Notes under the pieces: generated by a model
The model's database searches: none
Seen by the model: only the letters and a program-made list of their open reading frames with translations
What the model was told of the DNA's origin: nothing
NCBI RefSeq assembly: GCF_002113025.1
Contig: NZ_NEJH01000002.1
Coordinates: 186,001-250,000, forward strand
DNA: 64,000 nucleotides
Direction of reading: 5' to 3'
Source of the DNA: Pseudomonas sp. B28(2017)
GTDB lineage: Bacteria > Pseudomonadota > Gammaproteobacteria > Pseudomonadales > Pseudomonadaceae
In this document: positions 44,696-54,492 of the stretch, piece by piece
Layout of the letters: the number at the start of each line of letters is the position of its first letter
Position numbering within the stretch: position 1 is the first letter of the stretch
Made by a program: the position numbers and the translations under genes

Positions 44696-45885
44696 TGCAC
44701 CACCCCTTCGACTTTCAAGCGTTCGATGTCTGTTGCAGTCAGGCCCAATTGCGCGAGGATGCCATCGGTGTGCTGACCCAGCCCGGGCCCGGACCAGTTC
44801 ACACCACCGGGGGTCTCGGAGAGTTTCGGCACGATGCCCGGCATCTTCACCGTGGCGCCACCGGGCAGCTCGGCATTGAGCAGCATGTCCCGCGCCTGAT
44901 AGTGCGGGTCGGCGACGATGTCGGCCACCGAGTAGATGCGCCCGGCCGGGACTTCGGCAGCCTCCAGCTCGGCCAGCACCTCGTCGATGGGCAGACTGCT
45001 GGTCCAGTGGGTGATGGCGGCGTCGAGCAGATTGCTTTTGGCTGCACGTCCATCGTTGTGGGCGAACTCCGGTGCTTCGGCCAGATCGGTGCGGCCAATG
45101 GTTTGCATCAGACGCCGGTAGATCGGGTCGCTGTTGCCGGCAATCACCACGTAGGCGCCGTCGGCGGTCAGATACGTGTTGGACGGCGCGATCCCCGGCA
45201 AGGCGCCACCGCTGCGTTCACGCACATGGCCAAGCATGTCGTATTCCGGCACCAGGCTTTCCATCACGTTGAACACGCTTTCGGCCAGGGACACATCAAC
45301 GATCTGCCCGACGCCCTGCCCGGTCTTGACCCTTAGCAGCGACATCAGCGCACCGATCACCGCATGCAGCGAAGCCAGGGAATCGCCAAGGCTCACGCCG
45401 ACCCGCGCCGGCGGCGAACCGGGAGTGCCGGTGGTGTAGCGAATCCCGCCCATGGCCTCGCCGATGGCACCGAAACCCGGGCGATCGCGATACGGGCCGG
45501 TCTGGCCGTATCCGGAAATCCGCACCAGCGTCAGGTTGGGGTTGAGCGCGTGCAACACGTCCCAACCGAGGCCGAGTTTTTCCAGGGCGCCGGGGCGCAG
45601 GTTCTCGATCAGCACATCGGCGCTGGTCGCCAGTTGCTTGACCAGTTCGATGCCTTCAGGGGATTTGAGGTTCAGCGCCAGGGACTTCTTGTTGCGTGAT
45701 TGCAGGTACCACCACAACGAAGTGCCTTCGTGCAGCTTGCGCCATTTGCGCAGGGGATCGCCCTGGCCCATGGCTTCGATCTTGATCACTTCGGCGCCGA
45801 ACTCGGCCAGCATGCGCGCCGCAAACGGCGCGGCGATAAGCGTGCCGATCTCGATCACTTTGATCGCACTCAAGGGGGCAGTCAT
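44692..45885 (-). CDS. CaiB/BaiF family CoA transferase
   Basis: A 397-residue family III CoA-transferase. The start IKVIEIGTLIAAPFAARMLA and the catalytic Asp168 in VGVSLGDSLASLHAV are typical. It transfers CoA to an organic acid, commonly from succinyl-CoA. It is coupled to the HMG-CoA-lyase-like gene, which suggests a hydroxymethylglutarate- or citramalate-type acid as acceptor. A LysR gene lies 171 bases upstream on the same strand. Confidence 0.92.
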   Translation of the reverse strand: MTAPLSAIKVIEIGTLIAAPFAARMLAEFGAEVIKIEAMGQGDPLRKWRKLHEGTSLWWYLQSRNKKSLALNLKSPEGIELVKQLATSADVLIENLRPGALEKLGLGWDVLHALNPNLTLVRISGYGQTGPYRDRPGFGAIGEAMGGIRYTTGTPGSPPARVGVSLGDSLASLHAVIGALMSLLRVKTGQGVGQIVDVSLAESVFNVMESLVPEYDMLGHVRERSGGALPGIAPSNTYLTADGAYVVIAGNSDPIYRRLMQTIGRTDLAEAPEFAHNDGRAAKSNLLDAAITHWTSSLPIDEVLAELEAAEVPAGRIYSVADIVADPHYQARDMLLNAELPGGATVKMPGIVPKLSETPGGVNWSGPGLGQHTDGILAQLGLTATDIERLKVEGVVQ

Positions 45886-46056
45886 CGCGGGGTACCTCTT
45901 GTTCTTGGAATATGAGCCAAGGCTAGAGGACAGGGGACTCGGGAATCCAACCTTCAGTTGGCAACGGGCGTTCGCGAAATGCGAACGCTCTGGAAGATTG
46001 TCCTCACCTCAGGGCCGCCTGCTCGCGAAGAGGCCGGCCCATTGAGCCGAGAACGA

Positions 46057-46965
46057 TCAGACTGGACTGCGCAAATGCTCAAACAACATCCGGCTCACCG
46101 GCGACAGCAGCGCCTCATCCCGTACCACCAGAATCAACGCCCGGTCCGACCACTCGTCCGTCAACGGCACCGCGTGCAAACCCAGCGCCCGGCCAAACAA
46201 TTCATAGGCCCGCTGCGGAAGGATGCCGATCCCCATGTTGGCCTGGATCATGCGGCACATGGCGTCGAACCCTGGCACATGAATGCGCACCCGCAACACC
46301 TTGCCGGCCTGGCGGGCGGCGGTGTGGGTCCGCATGTTGATCGAACTGGCGGCATGCAAGCCAACGTAATCGCTGTCCAGCGTATCGGCGAAAGCCACGC
46401 TCGACCGGCTCGCCAATGGATGGTGCGGCGGCATCAACACCACCAGTTTGTCCTGGCGATACAGCACGCTGTGCAGGCCCTTGATGTCGCTGTCGATGGA
46501 ACAGATCCCGAGGTCGGCTACCCCGTCGAGCACGCCCTGAATCACCCCGGCGCTGGGGCGTTCTTCGAGGTCGGTCTTGACCTGTGGGTGACGCTCGGAA
46601 AAGTCCCGCAGGTCCTCGGGCAAAAACTGAATGATCGCCGACAGGTTGGCGAGCATCCGCACATAGCCGCGCACACCGTGGCTGTGCTCGCCCAGTTCAA
46701 GGCCTATTTTCTCGACGTTGAACAACATCTGTCGGGCATGGTGCAGCAGCGTTTCACCGGCCGGCGTCAGGGACATGCCCTTGGCCTGGCGCACGAACAG
46801 GCTGATGCCCAGCGCCTCCTCCAGCTCCATCAAGCGCTTGCTCGCAGCCGAGACGGCAATCGCTTCGCGCGACGCAGCACGGGTCAGCGTGCCCTCTTCA
46901 TGGACGGCGACGAACAGTTGCAGAGTGATCAGGTCGAGACGGCGGATCAGGCTTTTTTGCAGCAT
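46057..46965 (-). CDS. LysR family transcriptional regulator
   Basis: A 302-residue LysR protein with the helix-turn-helix at about residues 20-60 (AIAVSAASKRLMELEEAL) and an effector domain (about 90-295). It points towards the CoA-transferase gene, so it may regulate it from the same side, as well as the divergent DUF4917 gene 132 bases away. The inducer is unknown. Confidence 0.92.
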   Translation of the reverse strand: MLQKSLIRRLDLITLQLFVAVHEEGTLTRAASREAIAVSAASKRLMELEEALGISLFVRQAKGMSLTPAGETLLHHARQMLFNVEKIGLELGEHSHGVRGYVRMLANLSAIIQFLPEDLRDFSERHPQVKTDLEERPSAGVIQGVLDGVADLGICSIDSDIKGLHSVLYRQDKLVVLMPPHHPLASRSSVAFADTLDSDYVGLHAASSINMRTHTAARQAGKVLRVRIHVPGFDAMCRMIQANMGIGILPQRAYELFGRALGLHAVPLTDEWSDRALILVVRDEALLSPVSRMLFEHLRSPV

Positions 46966-47097
46966 CGGGTACTCGGCGAAGTCGGCTCGGGCGAAGCCAC
47001 AGCATAACGTTCTTCACCCGAGTCGTGCCGTGGTCCAGGCACCCGGTCGTGATAAAGTCGCCGCCCATAGACCTTTTGCCATGAGACGAAGACCGCA

Positions 47098-48117
47098 ATG
47101 ACCGATTTCCAGGATGTCGATGCCCAACTTGAAGACTGGAACGCCTTGCGCAGCACCACTTCGTTCAGTGGTTTGCTGGTGGGCAACGGTGCCAGTCGCG
47201 CGGTGTGGGACGATTTCAGCTACGAGTCGCTGTTCGAAAACGCGCGCACCGTTGAAGAAAAGCCCCTGAGCCCGTCCGAACTCAGCGTGTTCGATGCAAT
47301 GCAGACCCGCAGTTTCGAGCAGGTACTGAGCGCGTTGAAAACCACCAGCCGGGTCAACAAGGCCCTGGCTGTCAGCTCCGCCGCCCCGCGCAATCGCTAC
47401 TACGCGATCAAGGAAGCGCTGATCAACACCGTGCACGCGGTGCATATCCCGTGGCGGCTGGTAGTGCCTTCGACGCTGGCAACCATCAATCAGGAACTGG
47501 CCAGCTACCGCACGGTGTTCACCACCAATTACGACCTGCTCAACTACTGGGCGGTACAACACCAGCCTGGGGCGATCACCGATCTGTTCCAGGGTACCGA
47601 ACCCGGTTTCGACCTGAGCGACACGGCCACCGACAAAACCCGCTTGCTCTACCTGCACGGCGGTCTGCATCTGGTGCGCAACCAGGACGGTACGGCGCGC
47701 AAGCTGATGTCGACCGAGGGCACGTTGCTGGGCAATTTCGCCATCAACAACACGATCAAGACCCTCGACGACGTGCCGCTGTTCGTCAATGAAGGCCCGA
47801 GTGCGGACAAGCTCAAGACCATTCGCAGTTCGGACTATCTGTCGTTCTGCTACGAGCAGTTACTCGGTCACGGCCAGGCGCTGTGCATCTTCGGCCATGC
47901 ACTGGGGGAGCAGGACAGCCACATCATCCACGCCTTGCGCCTGGCGAAACCGCAGGTGGTGGCAATCTCGATTTACCCGCGCAGCAAGGCGTTCATCCAG
48001 CACCAGAAGCGGCATTACGCGAAAGTGTTCGAGGGGACGGGGGTTGAGTTGCGTTTTTTTGATTCGAAGAGCCATGCACTGGGTGGCCCGAAGCTGGCAG
48101 TTCCAGTCGAGGTTTAG
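47098..48117 (+). CDS. DUF4917 family protein, SIR2-like
   Basis: A 339-residue protein of the DUF4917 family, with the motif set of a SIR2-like NAD-binding fold: GNGAS at 29-33, TTNYD at 142-146, LHGG at 186-189 and GHALGEQDSHI at 266-276. Standalone SIR2-like proteins are found in several anti-phage systems, where they degrade NAD, but many others have no known role. It is alone: divergent from a LysR gene and convergent with an EamA exporter. NADase activity is an inference. Confidence 0.82.
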   Translation: MTDFQDVDAQLEDWNALRSTTSFSGLLVGNGASRAVWDDFSYESLFENARTVEEKPLSPSELSVFDAMQTRSFEQVLSALKTTSRVNKALAVSSAAPRNRYYAIKEALINTVHAVHIPWRLVVPSTLATINQELASYRTVFTTNYDLLNYWAVQHQPGAITDLFQGTEPGFDLSDTATDKTRLLYLHGGLHLVRNQDGTARKLMSTEGTLLGNFAINNTIKTLDDVPLFVNEGPSADKLKTIRSSDYLSFCYEQLLGHGQALCIFGHALGEQDSHIIHALRLAKPQVVAISIYPRSKAFIQHQKRHYAKVFEGTGVELRFFDSKSHALGGPKLAVPVEV

Positions 48118-48149
48118 CGGCGACTGCCCGCGATGAACGATGACGCAGT

Positions 48150-49109
48150 CTAACTGGCCGCCATCCGCACCTTTCGTGCCTTCAACCCGGCAATCAACGA
48201 CGGCCCCAACGCCACCAGCGCCGATCCCAGCACCACCAGCACCGCGCCGCCGTAACCCAAACCATTGATCGTCTCGGCCTGCACATAGTCGGGCCACAGC
48301 CATGCAGCCATGGCAACCGCCGCAAAGGTCACCAACGGCGTGATGGCCAACGTCGCGCTGACCCGGGAGGCTTCCCAATGGGCCAGGGCCTCGGCAAACG
48401 CGCCATAGGCAATCAGGGTGTTGAGGCAGCACGCCAGCAGCAGCCAACCCTGCAACGGGTTCAATTGCAAGGCTTCGAGTGGATGCACCCACGGCGTTAA
48501 CAGCAGCGCGCAAAACAGGTAGATCACCATCATCACCTGCAGCGAATTCCACACCGTCAGCAATTGCTTCTGCCCCATGGCATAGAAAGTCCAGACCGTG
48601 GACGCCAGCAACACCAGCAGCACACCGGCGGTGTAATCGGTCAACGAAGTGAGCAGTTCGCTCAGGCGCTGATTGAAAAACAGCGCAAAGCCGATCAGCA
48701 GCACCAACAGGCCAATCCCCTGCCCCAGGCTGAAGCGTTCCTTGAACACAAAGACGCTGGCAATCAGCAGCATGATCGGCCCCATCTGCACCACCAATTG
48801 CGCCGTGCCGGCGCTGAGCAGGTTGAGCCCCATCAGATACAACACGTAATTGCCCACCAGGCCGAGCACTGCCATCAGCACCAGCCAGCCCCCATGCGGG
48901 CCCAGCACCTTTCGGCTCGGCAGACGTTTCGTCGCAGCCAGGTAAATGAACAGACAGCCGCCGGACACCATCAGGCGAAACCAGGTCACCGTCATCGGGT
49001 CCATCACCAGCAATACCTGCTTGAGCTTGATCGGCAGGATTCCCCACAACAACGCGGTCAACAAGGCCAGGAACAGACCGTAGACCCAGCGACCCGATGA
49101 AATGTGCAT
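48150..49109 (-). CDS. EamA/DMT family transporter
   Basis: A 319-residue inner-membrane protein with ten predicted helices in two EamA repeats. The start YGLFLALLTALLWGILPIKL is a typical first helix of the family. It is an exporter or facilitator of an unknown metabolite and is transcribed alone, convergent with the DUF4917 gene. Confidence 0.9.
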   Translation of the reverse strand: MHISSGRWVYGLFLALLTALLWGILPIKLKQVLLVMDPMTVTWFRLMVSGGCLFIYLAATKRLPSRKVLGPHGGWLVLMAVLGLVGNYVLYLMGLNLLSAGTAQLVVQMGPIMLLIASVFVFKERFSLGQGIGLLVLLIGFALFFNQRLSELLTSLTDYTAGVLLVLLASTVWTFYAMGQKQLLTVWNSLQVMMVIYLFCALLLTPWVHPLEALQLNPLQGWLLLACCLNTLIAYGAFAEALAHWEASRVSATLAITPLVTFAAVAMAAWLWPDYVQAETINGLGYGGAVLVVLGSALVALGPSLIAGLKARKVRMAAS

Positions 49110-49250
49110 GCGAACCCCAATGCCAAAGTACAGGAGCCGTCATTCTAGGCTCCAAGCCGTGGCGTACACAGGGACAGTTTCGGTCTGGCCGCGAATGAAA
49201 CTGTGCAGGTCGTAATCTTTGAGGGGGATTTTTTACAATCGAGGTGCGCC

Positions 49251-49358
49251 CATCGCGAGCAAGTCGGATCGCCGCACCGTCGCTCCCACAGTGTTCAGCT
49301 GCGATCAAAAATGTTGTGTACGCCACCAAACCTGTGGGAGCGAGCTTGCTCGCGATAG
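49251..49358. repeat. REPIN, one arm degenerate
   Basis: CATCGCGAGCAAG with CGCTCCCACAG on one side and CTGTGGGAGCGAGCTTGCTCGCGATAG on the other, about 40 bases apart. The left element carries an insertion in its centre. It lies between the EamA gene and the thiolase. Confidence 0.8.
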
Positions 49359-49389
49359 CTATCTAACTGACAACGAAGAATATCGAGGT

Positions 49390-50574
49390 TCAGCGCACCG
49401 CCTCGAACAGCCCCGTAGCCCCCATCCCGCCGCCCACGCACATGGTAACGATGCCGTAGCGCAGATTGCGTCGCTGCAATTCGCGAACGAGATGCCCGAC
49501 CTGGCGCGACCCGGTCATGCCGAACGGGTGACCGATGGAAATCGAGCCGCCGTTGACGTTGTACCGGGCGTTGTCGATTTCCAGCCGGTTGCGGCTGTAC
49601 AGACACTGCGAGGCGAACGCTTCGTTGAGTTCCCACAGGTCGATGTCGTCAATCCGCAAGCCCTTGGCCGTGAGCAATTTCGGTACCGAAAACACCGGGC
49701 CGATGCCCATCTCGTCCGGCGCGCAACCGGCCACGGTAAAGCCGCGGAAGAACGCTTTCGGCTTGAGCCCCAGTTCCAGGGCTTTCTCCAGGCTCATCAC
49801 CAAGGTCATGGACGCGCCGTCAGACAGCTGCGAGGAGTTGCCGGCCGTCACCGATCCATCGTCGGCGAATACCGGTTTCAACCCGGCCAGACTTTCCAGG
49901 GTGGTATCAGGGCGGTTGCAATCGTCGCGATCGACAACGCCGTCGAGAATCTGCACTTGGCCCGTGGCCTTGTCCTCGACCTGGTATTTCACCGCCATCG
50001 GTACGATTTCGTCGCTGAACAGGCCGGCAGCCTGCGCCTGGGCGGTGCGTTGCTGGCTTTGCAGGGCGTACAGATCCTGTTCTTCGCGGCTGACGCTGTA
50101 GCGACGGGCAACGATCTCGGCGGTCTGGCCCATCGGGAAGTAGATGCCCGGCACCTGCTCCTTGAGCAGCGGGTTGATCAGGTTATCGGTGTTGACGCTT
50201 TTCATGGTCAGGCTGATGGACTCAACGCCACCGGCGACGATGATGTCACTGCAACCCGAGGCGATCTGGTTGGCGGCAATGGCAATCGCCTGCAAGCCCG
50301 AGGAACAGAAACGATTGAGGGTCATGCCGGCCGTGCCGATGCCCAGGCGCGACAGCACCGCGACGTTGCGACCGATGTTGAAGCCCTGGGCACCTTCATT
50401 GGAGCCGGCGCCAACGATGCAGTCCTCGACGCTGGCAGGGTCAATACCGCTGCGCGCCAACAGAGCGTTCACACAATGGGCCGCCATGTCATCCGGGCGG
50501 GTCATATTGAATTTACCGCGAAAGGATTTGGCCAGGCCGGTCCGCACGCTGTCGACAATCACCACTTCACGCAT
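49390..50574 (-). CDS. Acetyl-CoA C-acyltransferase (thiolase)
   Basis: A 394-residue thiolase II/3-ketoacyl-CoA thiolase. The acyl-accepting Cys90 lies in NRFCSSGLQA, and the late motifs GHPFGMTGSRQ and CVGGGMG hold the His and second Cys. It cleaves or condenses acyl-CoA with acetyl-CoA, in beta-oxidation or ketone metabolism. The start MREVVIVDSVRTGLAK has AGG six bases upstream. No beta-oxidation partner lies beside it. Confidence 0.93.
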   Translation of the reverse strand: MREVVIVDSVRTGLAKSFRGKFNMTRPDDMAAHCVNALLARSGIDPASVEDCIVGAGSNEGAQGFNIGRNVAVLSRLGIGTAGMTLNRFCSSGLQAIAIAANQIASGCSDIIVAGGVESISLTMKSVNTDNLINPLLKEQVPGIYFPMGQTAEIVARRYSVSREEQDLYALQSQQRTAQAQAAGLFSDEIVPMAVKYQVEDKATGQVQILDGVVDRDDCNRPDTTLESLAGLKPVFADDGSVTAGNSSQLSDGASMTLVMSLEKALELGLKPKAFFRGFTVAGCAPDEMGIGPVFSVPKLLTAKGLRIDDIDLWELNEAFASQCLYSRNRLEIDNARYNVNGGSISIGHPFGMTGSRQVGHLVRELQRRNLRYGIVTMCVGGGMGATGLFEAVR

Positions 50575-50675
50575 GGCATACCTCATTGTTGTTATCGTTG
50601 AGAGTGGATCGAGCATAAGCCCACCCAATTACCGACTGCGACAATCATTCATCTCGCGTATGCGTAACCATCGCC

Positions 50676-52199
50676 TCAATCCTTGCCCTTGTACTTCTTG
50701 TGTTCACGCCGGTCGGACTTTTCGAAAGCCTCCTCCAGTGCCCGGTTGATGGTGCGCAAGACCTTGACCCGTGCCCAGCGCTTGTCGTTGGCTTCCACCA
50801 GAGTCCATGGCGCAATCTCGGTGCTGGTACGGTCGACCATATCGCCGACCGCCGCACGATAGTCATCCCATTTTTCACGGTTGCGCCAGTCGTCCTCGGT
50901 GATCTTGAAGCGCTTGAAGGGAATTTCCTCGCGTTCCTGGAAGCGCTCCAGTTGCGTCTGCTTGTCGATGGCCAGCCAGAACTTGACCACGATCACTCCG
51001 GCATCGGTAACCTGTTCTTCGAAATCGTTGATCTCGCTGTAGGCGCGCAGCCAGTCTGCCGGACTGCAAAAACCTTCGATGCGCTCCACCAACACCCGGC
51101 CATACCAGGAGCGGTCGAACACGGTGAACTTGCCCCGGGCCGGAAGGTGTCGCCAGAAACGCCACAGATACGGTTGCGCCCGCTCTTCTTCGGTGGGCGC
51201 GGCAATCGGCACGATGCTGTACTGGCGCGGATCAAGCGCTGCCGCTACCCGGCGGATCGCCCCGCCCTTGCCGGCCGCGTCGTTGCCCTCGAACACCGCC
51301 ACCAGTGCATGGCGGCGCATGCGTTTGTCACGCATCAACCCGGAAAACCGCGCCTGTTCGGTGATCAGCTGTTCTTCGTAATCTTCCTTGTCCAGCTGCA
51401 GGGTCAGGTCCAGGCTGTCAAGCAGGTTCACTTGATCGACACTGGGGACCACTGGCGCGGCGCTGACTTTTTCCGGATGGATCGTCGGCCGCTGCAATGC
51501 GCCGTGCAGCCCCTCCAGCAGAATCCGCCCCACGGCCAGGCTGCGATAATGTGCATCCGCCCCGGCGATCACATGCCACGGTGCATAGTCGCGGCTGGTG
51601 CGGCGCAGGACGCGTTCGCCGTACTTCACGAATTTGTCGTAGGTTTGCGACTGCTGCCAGTCCAGCGGGCTGATACGCCAACTGTGCAGCGGGTCGTCGG
51701 CCAACGCCTTGAGGCGTGCCTTCATTTGCTTCCTGGAGAGGTGAAACCAGAACTTGAAGATCAGTGCACCTTCATCGCACAGCATCTTTTCCAGACGCTC
51801 GGCGGCATTGATCGCCTGATCGAGTCGCGGATCCTTGAACTCGCCATGGACCCGTCCCTGCAACATCTGGCTGTACCAGTTGCCGAAAAAAATCCCCATG
51901 CGGCCCTTGGCCGGGAGCATCCGCCAGTAACGCCAGGCCGGTGGCCGCGCCAGCTCTTCGTCGGTTTGCTGATCAAAGGTGCGAACCTCGATCAAGCGCG
52001 GGTCCATCCACTCGTTGAGTAACTTGATTGTCTCGCCCTTGCCGGCGCCTTCGATGCCGTTGATCAAAACGATCACCGGAAACCGGCGTTGCTGCTGCAA
52101 CTCGAATTGTGCTTCGAGCAACGCTTCGCGCAGGGCCGGTACTTCGGCGTCATAGGTGTCTTTGTCGATGACGTGATCGATTTCAGCAGATTCAAACAT
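50676..52199 (-). CDS. pap: Polyphosphate:AMP phosphotransferase (double-domain PPK2)
   Basis: A 507-residue protein with two fused PPK2 domains (about 15-250 and 290-500). Each has a Walker A-like motif, NGIEGAGKGETIKLL in the first and EGNDAAGKGGAIRRV in the second. Fused two-domain members phosphorylate AMP to ADP with polyphosphate. The start at 52199 has GGAAGGGAG upstream; a longer frame to 52283 is not needed. It is divergent from mnmC. Confidence 0.93.
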   Translation of the reverse strand: MFESAEIDHVIDKDTYDAEVPALREALLEAQFELQQQRRFPVIVLINGIEGAGKGETIKLLNEWMDPRLIEVRTFDQQTDEELARPPAWRYWRMLPAKGRMGIFFGNWYSQMLQGRVHGEFKDPRLDQAINAAERLEKMLCDEGALIFKFWFHLSRKQMKARLKALADDPLHSWRISPLDWQQSQTYDKFVKYGERVLRRTSRDYAPWHVIAGADAHYRSLAVGRILLEGLHGALQRPTIHPEKVSAAPVVPSVDQVNLLDSLDLTLQLDKEDYEEQLITEQARFSGLMRDKRMRRHALVAVFEGNDAAGKGGAIRRVAAALDPRQYSIVPIAAPTEEERAQPYLWRFWRHLPARGKFTVFDRSWYGRVLVERIEGFCSPADWLRAYSEINDFEEQVTDAGVIVVKFWLAIDKQTQLERFQEREEIPFKRFKITEDDWRNREKWDDYRAAVGDMVDRTSTEIAPWTLVEANDKRWARVKVLRTINRALEEAFEKSDRREHKKYKGKD

Positions 52200-52342
52200 G
52201 AGCGGCTCCCTTCCAGATGTGAGCAAGCCTAGCGGATGGAACTGAAGGCCAGCACAGATTTTCCTGATGGCCCCTCGCCACAAAGAGCTTGACCATGCCG
52301 TCGATCGGCTAGAATGACGACCTTGCCGTTGCCGAGCCTGCC

Positions 52343-54322
52343 ATGAAACCTGTATTGCCCCACGCCCAGCTCGACTGGGACGACCAAGGTCGCCCGTATT
52401 CGCGAGTGTTCGACGATGTGTATTTCTCCGACCAGTCGGGGCTGGACGAAACCCGCTATGTCTTTATCGAGCAGAACCGCCTGGCCGAACGCTTTGCGGC
52501 CTTGCCCGAGGGCGGACGGCTGGTCATCGGTGAAACGGGATTCGGCACCGGGCTGAATTTCCTGTGCGCCTGGCAGGTGTTCGAGCAACACGCGGCGGCC
52601 GGGGCTCGGCTGCATTTTGTCAGCGTCGAAAAGTACCCGTTGAGCCCGGCCGACCTGCAACGTGCCCTGGCGCTGTGGCCTGGGCTCAAGGTGTTTGCCG
52701 ATCAGTTGCTGGCGCAGTACGTGGCAATCCATCAGGGTTTTCAGCGCCTGACACTGGACAACGGCCGCGTCACCCTGACTCTGCTGATCGGCGATGCGCT
52801 GGAACAACTGCCCCAACTCGATGCCCGAATCGATGCCTGGTTCCTCGACGGTTTCGCTCCGGCGAAAAACCCCGACATGTGGACCGCCGAACTGTTTGCC
52901 GAACTGGCGCGCCTGGCCGCTCCCGGTGCATCCATCAGTACCTTCACCAGCACTGGCTGGGTGCGGCGTCTGCTCAACGCCGCCGGCTTCAAGATGAAAC
53001 GCATCCCCGGCATCGGCCACAAATGGGAAATCCTGCGCGGCGAGTTCCTCGGCTGGCCTCAGGAAACGCCGGCCCCGGCCCAGGACAAACCCTGGTTTGC
53101 CCGCCCGGCTCCGCTGACCGGCGAGCGTCAGGCACTGGTGATCGGCGCCGGGCTGGCCGGTTGTGCCAGCGCCGCCAGCCTCGCCGCGCGGGGCTGGCAA
53201 GTGACATTGCTGGAGCGCCACGACGCCATTGCCCAGGAAGCCTCGGGCAACCCACAGGGCGTGCTCTACCTGAAGTTATCGGCCCATGGCACGGCGCTGT
53301 CGCAAATGATCGTCAGCGGTTTTGGCTACACCCGCAGACTGCTCGAACACTTGCAGCGTGGCAGCGACTGGGATGATTGCGGCGTGCTGCAACTGGCGTT
53401 CGACGCCAAGGAAGCCGAACGCCAGATGCAATTGACGGCAGCGTTTGCGCCGGACCTGCTGCACCTGCTGGATCAACCCGAGGCGCAGGCGGTGGCCGGA
53501 ATCGGGCTGGCACACGGCGGCCTGTTCTATCCCGAAGGCGGCTGGGTGCACCCACCGGCACTGTGCCAATGGCAAACCGCTCATCCAAACGTTCAGCTGC
53601 ATGTGCATCACGATGTGCTCGAACTGCGCAAGGTCGATGGCCAGTGGCAGGCCTGGGATGGCGAGCGCTTGCTCGCCAGCGCACCGGTCGTGGTGCTCGC
53701 CGGTGCTGCCGACATCCAGCGTTTTCCCGAAAGTGCCGGGTTGCCGCTCAAGCGTATCCGCGGGCAAATCACCCGCCTGGCGCAAACCCCGCAAAGTCGG
53801 GCTCTGGGCACGGTGGTCTGTGCCGAAGGCTATGTCGCCCCCGCGCGTTTGGGCGAACACACCTTGGGGGCCAGTTTCGATTTCAAGAGCGATGACCTGA
53901 CGCCGACCACTGCAGAACACCTGGGCAACCTGGCCATGCTCGAAGAGATTTCCCACGATCTGGTCGCCCGCCTGGCGATCGACCGCCTCACCCCTGAAAG
54001 CCTCCAGGGTCGCGCCGCGTTTCGCTGCACCAGCCCCGACTACCTGCCGATCGTCGGCCCATTGGCCGACGCGCAGTCGTTTGCCCAGGCCTATGCCGCA
54101 CTGAGCAAGGATGCCCGGCAGGTGCCCAACGTCGCATGCCCGTGGCTCGACGGTTTGTACGTCAACAGCGGGCACGGTTCGCGTGGCCTGATCACTGCGC
54201 CATTGTCCGGGGAACTGCTGGCGGCGTGGCTGGACAATGAGCCCCTGCCGTTGCCCAGAAGCGTGGCCGAAGCCTGTCACCCCAATCGGTTTGCCTTGCG
54301 GCGCCTGATCCGGGGCAAGTAG
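52343..54322 (+). CDS. mnmC: Bifunctional tRNA mnm5s2U biosynthesis protein MnmC
   Basis: A 659-residue fusion: an N-terminal SAM methyltransferase (1-245, with GETGFGTGLNFL at 63-74) and a C-terminal FAD oxidase (about 260-659, with GAGLAG at 268-273 and a late GLITAPLSGELL segment). It finishes the mnm5s2U base at tRNA wobble position 34: the FAD part removes carboxymethyl, the methyltransferase adds the methyl. Full length, no sign of fission. Confidence 0.97.
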   Translation: MKPVLPHAQLDWDDQGRPYSRVFDDVYFSDQSGLDETRYVFIEQNRLAERFAALPEGGRLVIGETGFGTGLNFLCAWQVFEQHAAAGARLHFVSVEKYPLSPADLQRALALWPGLKVFADQLLAQYVAIHQGFQRLTLDNGRVTLTLLIGDALEQLPQLDARIDAWFLDGFAPAKNPDMWTAELFAELARLAAPGASISTFTSTGWVRRLLNAAGFKMKRIPGIGHKWEILRGEFLGWPQETPAPAQDKPWFARPAPLTGERQALVIGAGLAGCASAASLAARGWQVTLLERHDAIAQEASGNPQGVLYLKLSAHGTALSQMIVSGFGYTRRLLEHLQRGSDWDDCGVLQLAFDAKEAERQMQLTAAFAPDLLHLLDQPEAQAVAGIGLAHGGLFYPEGGWVHPPALCQWQTAHPNVQLHVHHDVLELRKVDGQWQAWDGERLLASAPVVVLAGAADIQRFPESAGLPLKRIRGQITRLAQTPQSRALGTVVCAEGYVAPARLGEHTLGASFDFKSDDLTPTTAEHLGNLAMLEEISHDLVARLAIDRLTPESLQGRAAFRCTSPDYLPIVGPLADAQSFAQAYAALSKDARQVPNVACPWLDGLYVNSGHGSRGLITAPLSGELLAAWLDNEPLPLPRSVAEACHPNRFALRRLIRGK

Positions 54323-54412
54323 TCGATACCGCCGTCGAGGGCGCCCGCACAGCGGCTCTCGGCCTGGATTTCGCCTGCTTATAACTCATTATTCTAAAAC
54401 TCCCCTTACCGA

Positions 54413-54438
54413 GGTGGGTCAGTCTCTGAGTACCCACC
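54413..54438 (+). promoter_or_regulatory. 5' hairpin upstream of the NAGGN operon
   Basis: A 7-bp stem GGTGGGT/ACCCACC with a 12-base loop lies 55 bases before the asnO-like start. No T-run follows directly, so it is not a plain terminator. It could stabilise the leader RNA or regulate it. Confidence 0.4.
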
Positions 54439-54492
54439 CTTTCGGCGCGGTATCGATTGACCCTCCCCAACGGAAAAACCGGTAAGGAATTT

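Noticed and set aside
47098..48117. DUF4917 gene as part of a known multi-gene defence system
   Set aside because: No effector, sensor or helicase gene lies next to it; neighbours are LysR and EamA genes. Only the single-gene idea is kept, as a finding.
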